DNA of 64,000 bases from Sternotherus odoratus (taxonomy: Eukaryota > Chordata > Testudines > Kinosternidae), in assembly GCA_032164245.1 (NCBI GenBank), contig JAVMKO010000006.1, positions 35,366,319-35,430,318 on the forward strand, written 5' to 3'. The position numbers and the translations under genes are program-made. The notes beneath the pieces are model-generated. The model was not told the origin of the DNA, searched no databases, and saw only the letters and a program-made list of their open reading frames with translations. How positions within the stretch are numbered: position 1 is the stretch's first letter; every line of letters begins with the position of its first letter. Shown one piece after another: positions 46,236-54,695 of this stretch.

Positions 46236-47121
46236 GGGTCCAAGTGGAAAAGGTTCACTTTCTGCTCAGCATTGCACACCTCCACTCAAGGCACCCATAC
46301 CTGCTTTACCTGAAACAACATGGTCTTGCAGCATCATCCATCAAGGTTCACCGGGCAGCTGTTTCGGCCTTCCACCCAGGAGCGTCCAAGCGTTCAATCT
46401 TCACCAACCCTATGGTTGCCGATTTCCTCAAGGGCTTAGAGCGATTATACTCACAGGTTAGACAACTGCTCCCTGCATGGGACCTTAACCTAGTCCTCTC
46501 CAGGCTAATGGAGGGCCCCCCTTCAAACCACTGGTGACTTGCTCTATTCTCTGCTTCTCATGGAAGGTTGCTTTTCTGGTCACCATTACCTTAGCAAGGA
46601 GGGTGTCTGAGTTAAAGGCACTCACTTCTGATCCCCACTACACAGTTTTCCATAAGGACAAGGTACAAATTAACTCAGACCTCACCAGACCTTCCTTCCA
46701 AAGGTGGTGCCATACTTTTATACCAACCGGTACATTTTTCTGCCTGTCTTCTTCCCTAAAGCCTCACACTAATGTCTGAGAACAGAGGCTCCACTCACTG
46801 GACATTCAGCAGGCACTGGCCTTTTACACCGAGCACTCAAAGCCTTTCCAGACGTCGAACCAGCTGTCCGTGGTGGTGGCGCATCCCACGTGGGTCAAGT
46901 CCTGCATCCAGATGTGCTGCGAGCTGGCCAAGGTTCTAGCCCTTACAGCACACTCCACAAGGACGCAGACATCTTCAGTGGCGTTCCTGGCCCAGGTCCC
47001 AATACAAGAGATCTGCAAGGTGACAACGTGGTCCTCGTACATATGTTCACCTCTTGTTGTCCAGCATGCCAGAGATGATGCAGCATTCGGCAGAGTGGTG
47101 CTTCAGTCAGTATTTCCATAA
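46236..47121 (+). pseudogene. DIRS tyrosine recombinase (damaged)
   Basis: The product would integrate DIRS circles by site-specific recombination. The N-terminal core-binding part reads SSIKVHRAAVSAFHPG and VADFLKGLERLYSQVR. The catalytic domain shows ARRVSEL (46594-46614), whose second Arg matches the first catalytic Arg of the GLRxSEL box in Xer/phage integrases, and HSTR (46951-46962), the HxxR box. The C-terminus ends RDDAAFGRVVLQSVFP. Damage visible: one frameshift near 46515, one in-frame TGA at 46777-46779, and small deletions near 47035-47065 where the family has its catalytic Tyr; codons there now read Cys-Cys in the family frame. So it cannot be active, but it is only lightly decayed. 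Confidence 0.75.
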
Positions 47122-47480
47122 CTCTGACCCCACCACCTAGATAGGTCTTGGGAGTCACCTAATTGGAATCGATATGAGCAATCACTCAAAGAAGAAAAAA
47201 TGGTTCCTCACCTTCTCATACTGTTGTTGTTTGCGGTGTGTTGCTCATGTCCATTCCCCTCTGTCAGAGTAGCTGTCAAGAAGGAACTAAGGAGGGGCCG
47301 AGCTGGCAGGGGTATATATTCAGCGACATAAAGGCACCACTCCAGGGGGCTCCATAGCCGGGAGCTGCTAAGGGAAAAACTTTCTGACAATCGTGAGCAC
47401 GGTGCACGCACACCTAATTGGAATGGATATGAGCAACACATCTCGAAGAACAACAGAGAAGATGAGTCACCGTTTTATGT

Positions 47481-48545
47481 GGATACGCTGACCTGTCAGC
47501 TATACATTAATTTAGCTCTGACTTGAGGTTGGTGAATCTTTTTCTAGTGGTTAGTGGAAATTCACACAACCACCACAAGAGTCAGCATGATTTGACAGAG
47601 CTGTGTGTAGGAGTCTATTAGGGCTGGAATAGCAGAGGATGCTTTAGGGCAGAGCTAAGAGGCACTGACAGAGTGGAATAGGAGGGTTTCTACCGGTGAG
47701 AAATGAAGTGCATTGTCATAGCTGTATGTGGGTTATGGGCACAGCTGTTGCCCATTTTGCACTATAATTTTGCTCCCATGATTTGTTCGTCATTCTTATG
47801 AGCTTCACTCTAAAATTTTAAATACGATTTTGAAAGCGCTCCCAATGAAAGAGCACCTGCTCCTGGCTTGAATATTCCCAGATGCATGTGGTTTAGGTGA
47901 GGACAGACTGTTTAAAATCCCTTAGCCCCTAAAGTTTTTTTTCTGTAAAATTTCCATTGAATAAATGCCTTGTCAGTAAAGGTAGGTCACAGGGTTTTGC
48001 CTAGCTCCTGAAAGGTTGTGAAGATTAGTTGGGTAAAACAGCTTTGCATTTTCAGTAGCAGCTTCAATTTTGTGCCCACATTTATCTGCAACCACAAAAT
48101 GTGATTGCAAACACGGAGTCAGGACCCTTCTAAAAATCCGGGGCAAGGTTTGCAAACCGCTTAGAAGGTGTAAAGGGCTCTGTAAATGCTATACAATAGT
48201 AGAGTATCTTTAATTTTCATGTGTGTAACTGAACATATTGAGACATTAGTAGTAAGTTGTATAAAGAACAGTGTGTGGCTCGTAGCTGTTGAATAGAATT
48301 TGTGCTTCTGAAGTCATCCTGTGCATTCTTAGGGCTTTAAACTAAGCCCCGTGGTCCTGAGATGAAGAGATGTAACATACATATTCCCAACCAGTGCGTT
48401 CACTGATTTCCATAGAGTCAGACAGGCTCAGCAGCCCATCAACACTTACCAGACTGCAACTCCTCCACAAGAACACAGTCACTATTGGAGCCACATGTGC
48501 AGTCTAATAGGCGTATGTGACTGGACATAATGATGTCTATACGAT
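47481..48545. other. Unclassified
   Basis: No feature recognised up to a LINE/SINE tail scrap at 48547-48605 ('gccctgcagggcagagaccc'). Confidence 0.35.
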
Positions 48546-48605
48546 GCAAGCCCTGCAGGGCAGAGACCCTGTTTGTTTGGCACTGTTTTGTAACTACACA
48601 GCATC

Positions 48606-49145
48606 ATGTAGGAATATAAGAGCTGCCATACTGGATCAGACTAATGGTCCCTCTAGTCTGGTATCCTATCACTGACCACAACTACTACCAGATACTTCAG
48701 AGGAAGATGCAAGGATTCCTGCAGGAAACAGTTATGAGATAATCTATCCATGGGGATAGTTTCCTCCTAAATCCCAATAGTTAGAGGTTGGCCCATGCCC
48801 TGATGCTGCACAGTGGCTGTCCCTTCCAAAACTCTTGGGGTTTTTTTACTAGTAGTATCTCTAGAGGTTCCTGTTATCTATATGTAATGGTCTGATCCTT
48901 TTAGAATTATGCTAAACTCCTGACTTCAGTTAAACTGGTGCTGATGAGTTCCACTGGCTAATTGTGTGCATTGTGTGGCAAAGGTGTTTTCTTTCATCAG
49001 TTTGGAATTTTTGCTACCTTTCAAAATCATTGAGTACCCCCCTCCCCCCATGATCTTGTATTTTACAGAGCTAGACAAATAATAAATCAACCTCCCCACT
49101 GACCCATTCTTGCATCTTCTCACATTTCCTGCCGTCTTCTCTACT
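48606..49145 (-). mobile_element. CR1-type LINE 3' region, minus strand
   Basis: 'aagagctgccatactggatc', 'tagtctggtatcctatcact', 'gatgagttccactggctaat', 'gtgtgcattgtgtggcaaag' and 'atgatcttgtattttacaga' follow in order the antisense 3' region of a common turtle CR1. Reverse-strand frames here are by-products. Confidence 0.7.
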
Positions 49146-49189
49146 CTGCTAATGATATCAGCCTCGATTGTGGGTGAAGCAGGCAGACA

Positions 49190-49570
49190 AACACTGTGAA
49201 GCTGACTCCCACACTGCCCCTCATTCATGGAACATCCTCCACAAACTGACCTGTAGAGCCATTTCCCTCAACTTCTTCAAATGCTTCCTCAAGACCCACC
49301 TAGACTGTGGTGCCTTTGGGACACTAACTGGCTCTGTGGTGTCAGTAAGGAGATTCATTAGTATTTATTTCTACCTTATAACTTATTTTATAAACCTACT
49401 GTTAAATGTCTTGGGCTCTAATCCATCTAGCTGAGCTCATGGGCTCTCTATGTAACTATATGTGTCTATCTCTGTTAACCCCATCCACTCTCTTCTTTTT
49501 CCTCCAATTGTTTGTTATTCCCACCTGTTGTGTCTTGGCCAAAACTGCATTGCAAGCTCTTCAGGGAGGG
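49190..49570 (+). mobile_element. L2/Rex-like LINE 3' end
   Basis: Translation SHTAPHSWNILHKL...LNFFKCFLKTHL matches the C-terminal pattern PxxWNxLPxxL...SxxxFKxxLKTHL of L2/Rex-type polymerases. Downstream 'ttgcaagctcttcagggagg' is the LINE/MIR tail. The frame is intact across about 88 codons but lacks the polymerase core. Confidence 0.6.
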
Positions 49571-49577
49571 ACTTATG

Positions 49578-49860
49578 GCTTCTCTACACTACCACTTAAC
49601 TTGATGTAAGTTATTTCACTTAGGGGGTGTGAAAAAATCACCCATCTGAGCATCATCACTTGCATCGACTTAAAGCAGTGTCGGTGGGAGAGTGTCTCCT
49701 GCCATCTTAGCTTCCACCTCTTGTTTAGGTGGATTAATTTATGTCAACGGGAGAGCATGCTCCTGTTGATACAGCTCATCTTCACCAGATGTGCTAAACT
49801 GCCACTGCAAAATTGATGCAGCTGTGCTGATTTAGCACGGTAGTGCAGATAAGTCCCGAG
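49578..49860 (+). mobile_element. MITE, TCTACACTACC-type ends
   Basis: 'cttctctacactaccactta' at the left and 'agcacggtagtgcagataag' at the right are inverted repeats. Internal 'cagtgtcggtgggagagtgt' and 'tcaacgggagagcatgctcc' resemble each other. Similar in style to 42466. Confidence 0.5.
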
Positions 49861-50335
49861 TCTTCGCATGGGCCTACATGGTGCACTGCACAGTGAGGCC
49901 CTGACTGCAGTCTCCGAGTTTTGCCATAAAACAGATCCATAGTAACTGATATACACCAAGGTATACACCTATTTACATTTCAGCACAGCAAATGTAACCT
50001 TGCTCGCCATCCCATACCAATCGGCGTTCTACATGTTAACACAGACACACATCACCCTACACATACTACAAATGGAAAGGGAGAATCACATCTCCTATGC
50101 TCTCAGCTCCACTTTGAGGAAGAGTTTAAGTCGTTCTGTTTCACAGAGATGTTTAAAGAGATAACCTTATAATAATTGTATGGGGTGGGGGCGTGTGATG
50201 GAGGGGTGAAGAGTTTCTATAAACCCATTGCCTCGGCTCAGAGAAGCTGCTAAGGGGCAGTGGTCAGAGAGAAACAGAGGGAGAGAGAGAGATATCAAGT
50301 GTAGTAATCAGAATGAAAAATGGAGCTCCGGTTAC
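49861..50335. other. Unclassified
   Basis: Nothing recognised; short GA repeats at 50278-50294. Confidence 0.35.
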
Positions 50336-50339
50336 TTTA

Positions 50340-50590
50340 AACAAGAGCTAATTTATCACGAGAACGAGTGGATAAGTAGCTGAGTTTCAGGCGTTCAGTA
50401 AGTTCCCCGTTCTGCTCCAAAAATTATTCCACCCCTGTCTCCATGCTCCCATAAATCATCCCCTTCTTCACTTCTGCTCCGATTGCCAATTACTCCTTCC
50501 TACGACACGCTTTCCCCTGCCCGACACAATCTGATGGGGCCCTGCCTTTTAATTTTACAAGTGCTTTTTTCTTCCTCTCCCCCTACCCCC
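50340..50590. promoter_or_regulatory. Candidate conserved non-coding element
   Basis: Repeat-free, balanced composition, with 'gagctaatttatcacgagaa', 'tccaaaaattattccacccc', 'ccgattgccaattactcctt'. Looks constrained by texture; not testable here. Confidence 0.22.
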
Positions 50591-50607
50591 GCCCCAGTTT
50601 CTTTTGT

Positions 50608-50648
50608 TCTGATTTTTATTTATTTATGTATTTATTTATTTATTTTTA
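50608..50648 (+). repeat. (TTTA)n simple repeat
   Basis: Degenerate TATTT/TTTA run followed by T-rich sequence. Confidence 0.85.
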
Positions 50649-50771
50649 AATAAGAAGGGTAGGGCAGAGATCTCTTTTTGGCACTTCCCAATTGGGAAGC
50701 TAGCTGGATTGCAGGAGGGATATGGGCATTAGTTATTTCTGCCAATGTGGAGTGTCTTTGAATTTTTTCAA

Positions 50772-50894
50772 GTATCAGAAGAGTAGCCATGTTAGTCGGT
50801 ATCTGCAAAAGCGACAGAGAATCCTGTGGCACCTTATAGACTAACAGACGTAGTGGAGCATAAGCTTTCGTGGGTGAATACCCACTTCATCATT
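50772..50894 (+). repeat. Foldback retroposon family, left half
   Basis: 'gtagccatgttagtcggtat', 'cctgtggcaccttatagact', 'ataagctttcgtgggtgaat' and 'acccacttcatca' match the left arm and centre of the 58066 copy. The right arm is missing, and the copy is followed by a T-rich tail. Confidence 0.75.
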
Positions 50895-51478
50895 TTTTAA
50901 TTTTTTTGTGTCCTCTTTCTAGGTGCATGGCGGATTCTAGCTCCACCAAATCTACACCAGAACAAAATGAGTTGTTGGTAAAAGGTTGTTTTTCACCTTA
51001 TAAAAACCCCGTAGTTTCCATTAATTTTTATCTTTGAACTAGATACTGGATGTTGTTCCTATAGCTTCAGTTCTCTGTAAATGTGGTTGCTCAGAAGAGT
51101 TTTTGTGTTACACTGACTGCAGCTGCGGGAATCATAATCTCTGTGGCAATGCATTGCTTCTTCGACAGACTCCCAGTACAAGGTGCTGTACAAACACATA
51201 AGAGCCCGTCTGGGCCCTAATACAGGTAAATTAGGATAGATCTGTACTAGCAACTTTTGCCAGCGGGGCAATTCTCGTTAAGAGTGGGTTTTTGAATGAC
51301 ATTTCTATACTAGCAGAAACACAGTTCTATTGGCAGAAAAGGGCTTTTGCTGGTATAAATGATTTCACTTGTGGTATAAGCTGTAGCTGGCTTCTTTTGA
51401 CAGTGTAAGCTGCATGTCCACTAGGAGGGTTTCCTGATATATCTATACCACAAACTTTTTCTAGTGTACAGAAGGACT
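50895..51478. other. Unclassified with one LINE-tail scrap
   Basis: At 51170-51215 'cccagtacaaggtgctgtac' resembles the antisense L2-type tail. 51270-51475 has inverted 'ctatactag/ctagtgtac' hints of a MITE but no clear ends. Confidence 0.3.
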
Positions 51479-51480
51479 TA

Positions 51481-52469
51481 CCGTATTTTCCGGCGTATAA
51501 GACGACTTTTTAACCCAGGAAAATCTTCTCAAAAGTCGGGGGTCGTCTTATACGCCGGGTGTCGTCTTATAGGGCGGGTGCCGAGCCGGACTGGAGAATC
51601 TGTGGTCGTGTAGGTGTATTGTGGTGGCCGGGCCGATCCTATGTGTGTATGTGAGAGTCTGACGGGTTCAAAATGGCAGCGGCTGCTCCTGTGTGAGGAG
51701 GGGAAGCGAGTCCGGGTGGGGAGCGGGGGGAGTGGGGATGGCAGCGGGGGGAGTGGGGATGGCAGCGGGGTGCGGAGCCCGCAGGCGCTGAGCCAGAGCT
51801 GGGCAGGGCAGCAGGGCGCTGGGGTGAGAGCGGGGAGCTGGGGACGCTCGACCTTGGGGTGCTGGGTCTGGGGGGAGGCGGCGGCGGCTGGGGGGCGAGT
51901 TAGGGGAGGGGCACCCCCAGAGTGACTCCCTCATAGCCCTGGGACACCCCCCCCAGTGCGACCTCCCTTGGGGTGAGTTGGGGGGAGGTTTGAGTGGAGT
52001 GAGTGGGGTTGGGGCAGGGGATTTGAGATGTGGGGTGAGTAAGAGAGTTGCGGGGGTGGAGACTGGAGGTGGGGTGGGGCAGGGGATTTGGGGCCGTGGA
52101 CTGGAGTGAGTTGTGGGGTGGGTGGAGACTTGAGGTGGGGTGATTTAGGAAGTGGAGGCTGGAGTGAGTTGGGGTTGGTGGGGGTTGATTTGGGAGTGGG
52201 GTGGCTTTTCCCCAGGGGCATTGCCTGTAACTGGTTTTGAGTCTGTTCACTGGGTATGTGAGGGTTTCTTTGCTGAAAAGGGTGAGCATTGCAGACACCC
52301 TGAGACCATCCTGACCCCCTTCAAATCTGATGTTTTTTTAATTTTTATTTGGTGTGCGTTGGAAGAGGGGTAGTCTTATACGGCGAGTATATCCCAAACT
52401 CTATATTTTAACTGGAAAAGTTGGGGGTCGTCTTATACGCCCAGTCGTCTTATACGCCTGAAAATACGG
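51481..52469 (+). mobile_element. Tc1/mariner-type element with GTATTTTCCGGCG ends and GC-rich interior
   Basis: Left end CCGTATTTTCCGGCGTATAA and right end (reversed) CCGTATTTTCAGGCGTATAA; TA flanks both sides (51479-51480, 52470-52471). The sequence 'gtcgtcttatacgcc' is repeated sub-terminally at each end. The 989-bp interior is G-rich with short tandem repeats (51712-51775, unit 'ggcagcggggggagtgggga'; 51960-52200, irregular GGTGAGTTGG units). Frames on either strand are repeat-driven; no DDE transposase seen. Confidence 0.82.
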
Positions 52470-52789
52470 TAATATAGTGAGAATTGCCATACTATTTAGG
52501 CACTGGATGGGTCTGATTTTAAATCACAGAGGAAAATCCCAGGAAATATATTTTAAACACACGAAGAATAAATGTGTCTTGAAACGTTGACTTGCCTGTA
52601 TATTTTGTTTCATAGCATAGACTACTCCAGGGGTCTCCAAACTACGGCCCGCGGGCCGGATGCGGCCCGCGAGGCCCTCTCATCCGGCCCGTGGAGATCT
52701 TTTTGGCTCTTTACGGAATTTTTGGCTCTTTTGAGCTTTTCGCTGGGACGGCTCCGCGCTGGGGCCTGGAAGCGCCGCGCGGGCCGCCA

Positions 52790-53010
52790 GCCGCGGGGCC
52801 GGGACGCGCCGCTTGCTCGGCTGCTGCCGCGGGGCCGGGACGCGCCGCTTGCTCGGCTGCTGCCGCGGGGCCGGGACGCACCGCGTGCTCGGCTGCCGCC
52901 GCGGGGCCGGGACCCGCCGTGTGCTCGGCTGCCGCTGCGGGGCCGGGACGCGCCGCGTGCTCGGCTGCCGCCGCCGGCCGGGACACGCCACGTGCTCGGC
53001 TGCCGCCGCC
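52790..53010 (+). repeat. 36-bp GC-rich tandem array, about 6 units
   Basis: Units start at 52790, 52826, 52862, 52898, 52934 and 52970: 'gccgcggggccgggacgcgc' followed by 'cgcttgctcggctgct'. The last units are shortened to 33-35 bp. CpG-rich, so it will score as a CpG island. The unit length is divisible by 3, which keeps frames open on both strands. Confidence 0.95.
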
Positions 53011-53127
53011 GGCCAGGGACGGCTCAGAGCTGGGGCCGGGACGCGCCGCACCGCCACGCAGTTACAGGGGGCGAAACAAGGAGCCACCCACTGCCAGGCG
53101 GCGAACCGGTATGTGGGGAGAGACCGG

Positions 53128-53565
53128 GTTGAGCGGGTCAGTTGGGGGGGGGGTGGGAGGAAAGGAGGTTTTGGGGTGAGAGACCTGGCTGGGTGGGTCA
53201 TTTGGGGGGGGGGGTTGGAGGAAAGGAGGTTTTGGGGGGAGAGACCTGGCTGGGTGGGTCATTTGGGGGGGGGGTGTTGGAGGAAAGGAGGTTTTGGGGG
53301 GAGAGATCTGGCTGGGTGGGTCAGTTGGGGGTTGGAGGAAAGGAGGTTTTGGGGGGAGAGACCTGGCTGAGTGGGTCAGTTGGGGGGGGGTTGGAGGAAA
53401 GGAGGTTTTGGGGGGAGAGACCTGGCTGGGTGGGTCAGTTGGGGGGGGGGTTGGAGGAAAGGAGGTTTTGGGGGGAGAGACCTGGCTGGGTGGGTCAGTT
53501 GGGGGTTGGAGGAAAGGAGGTTTTGGGGGGAGAGACCTGGCTGGGTGGGTCAGTTGGGGGGTTGA
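53128..53565 (+). repeat. ~57-bp G-rich tandem array, 7 units
   Basis: Unit 'ggaggaaaggaggttttggg' followed by 'gggagagacctggctgggtg' and 'ggtcagttggggg', with variable G runs. Strong G-quadruplex potential on the plus strand. Confidence 0.95.
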
Positions 53566-53570
53566 TGTGT

Positions 53571-53690
53571 AGTGTTCATGTGTAGTGAACAGGTGTTCAT
53601 GTGTAGTGTTCAGGTGTAGTGTTCAGGTGTTCATGTGTAGTGTTCAGGTGTAGTGAACAGGTGTTCATGTGTAGTGTATCAATGTGTTAT
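53571..53690 (+). repeat. GTGTAGTGTTCA tandem array
   Basis: Short units 'gtgtagtgttcatgtgtag', 'tgaacaggtgttcat' alternate; 'gttcat/atgaac'-type inversions occur within it. Confidence 0.92.
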
Positions 53691-53854
53691 TAAATAATAA
53701 CTGAATAAAATAATATTAAATAAATAATTAAAAACAACATCCATGTTTTGATTCTTTTTTATTTGGACCTCGAGTGTGTTGTCGGCCCCCGAACTGCTAT
53801 TTGATAGTTAATGCGGCCCTCGGGCTGAAAAGTTTGGAGACCCCTGGACTACTC

Positions 53855-54385
53855 CATATTTAGTTGTCATATTTGTGTATGTTTCACAGAACTGCATTTT
53901 TTGTTCACTAGTTCAGCATGCGAGCAATGTGGGTTTTTGGTAAGGATACCAACAAGGTAAAGTATATGGGAATCCAACAGCTGCTGAAATTCCCCAGGGA
54001 AAGAGGTTGGGTGGATGCTCCTGAAGGGTGGTGCCTAGAAACCATAGCAATGGTTCCATTACAAATGTTTTATAGGTAAAACACCATAAAAATGATCTGT
54101 CTCTCCATCATCAAGATATGGACAATAGCATGGCCTTTGAAGGGTTAATTAGATGCTATTGATACAGATAAAAGAAGCGCTTTCTAAGGGCTAATGTGTA
54201 CACCCTTTTTTACACTGGTGAGCGCTTGCATGAGTTGTCCCATTGAAATGAAAGGGGCTGCTCTGGTGGGTACGTGCTCACTAATCTGAATAAGGAGAAC
54301 CTAGCACTAAGTACCAAGAGTTAGTAATTCCTGTAAGACATTAAAACCAAAGTGCATGAAACTTATTGAATCTGAAAAAGGAGAT
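53855..54385. other. Unclassified
   Basis: Nothing recognised. Confidence 0.35.
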
Positions 54386-54482
54386 TCCCCTGCCCTACAG
54401 AAGAGAGGATAGGCGAAGTGACAGCTCCGACTGCCTTACTGCTGAGAAGGCTGCTGCCCAGAGCTGATTTTCGAGCTGGATA

Positions 54483-54695
54483 ATGGATGGAGGAGATGGA
54501 TTACCTAGTGATAAATCAAATGGAGGAATTGCTGATGCCAGAACTCATGAACGAGGGGCACTCCGGCACACTGCAATGGCTATTGCCATCTCTGTCCTAG
54601 GAGTGCTCTTCTCTAAATGTGCCACTGTGAAATATAAACAGGAGTTAATTAGAGTCTGCCCGTTGAATGAGGACTGTACATGGGAGCAGAAGTGA
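54483..54695 (+). CDS. Candidate 70-residue microprotein (speculative)
   Basis: ATG at 54483 has A at -3 and G at +4, a good vertebrate start context, and a polypyrimidine-AG (cccctgccctacag, ends 54402) could be an acceptor upstream. The product has a hydrophilic first 30 residues, one hydrophobic stretch (AMAIAISVLGVLF, about residues 32-44) and a C-terminal segment with three Cys. It could be a single-pass small membrane protein. I recognise no family, and frames of this length occur by chance many times in 64 kb, so it is most likely not a gene. Confidence 0.12.
   Translation: MDGGDGLPSDKSNGGIADARTHERGALRHTAMAIAISVLGVLFSKCATVKYKQELIRVCPLNEDCTWEQK

Larger units (their letters stand above)
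45644..47480 (+). mobile_element. Internally deleted DIRS retrotransposon
   Basis: In order: a Gag-like frame (to about 46044), a short start of the RT region, an abrupt joint near 46230, a tyrosine-recombinase gene (46236-47121) and a right terminal region. In the right end 'cctaattggaatcgatatga' (47158) recurs as 'cctaattggaatggatatga' (47412), and 'gtgttgctcatgtccattcc' (47236) is the inverted partner of the latter. This matches the terminal layout of vertebrate DIRS elements. RT and RNase H domains, several kb in a full element, are missing. The left terminal repeat is also absent: the element abuts CR1 at 45643. Confidence 0.8.
52628..53846 (+). mobile_element. hAT element carrying three different tandem arrays
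   Basis: Left end CAGGGGTCTCCAAACT and right end (reversed) CAGGGGTCTCCAAACT are identical over 16 bases. A perfect 8-bp target duplication GACTACTC flanks it (52620-52627, 53847-53854); its TA centre suits Buster-type hAT targets. The sub-terminal 'acggcccgcgggccggatgc' is family-typical. The interior is filled by the three arrays listed separately. No transposase; the 130-186 codon frames on both strands arise from arrays whose units keep frames open. Confidence 0.92.

Noticed and set aside
52790..53565. Regular repeats considered as a CRISPR-like array
   Set aside because: Units are contiguous without unique spacers, and the genome is clearly eukaryotic.
52572..53585. Long frames of 130-186 codons on both strands, rich in Gly/Arg/Ala/Pro
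   Set aside because: They coincide with tandem arrays inside a hAT element. The 36-bp unit is divisible by 3, which keeps several frames open at once; translations are repeats with no domain.
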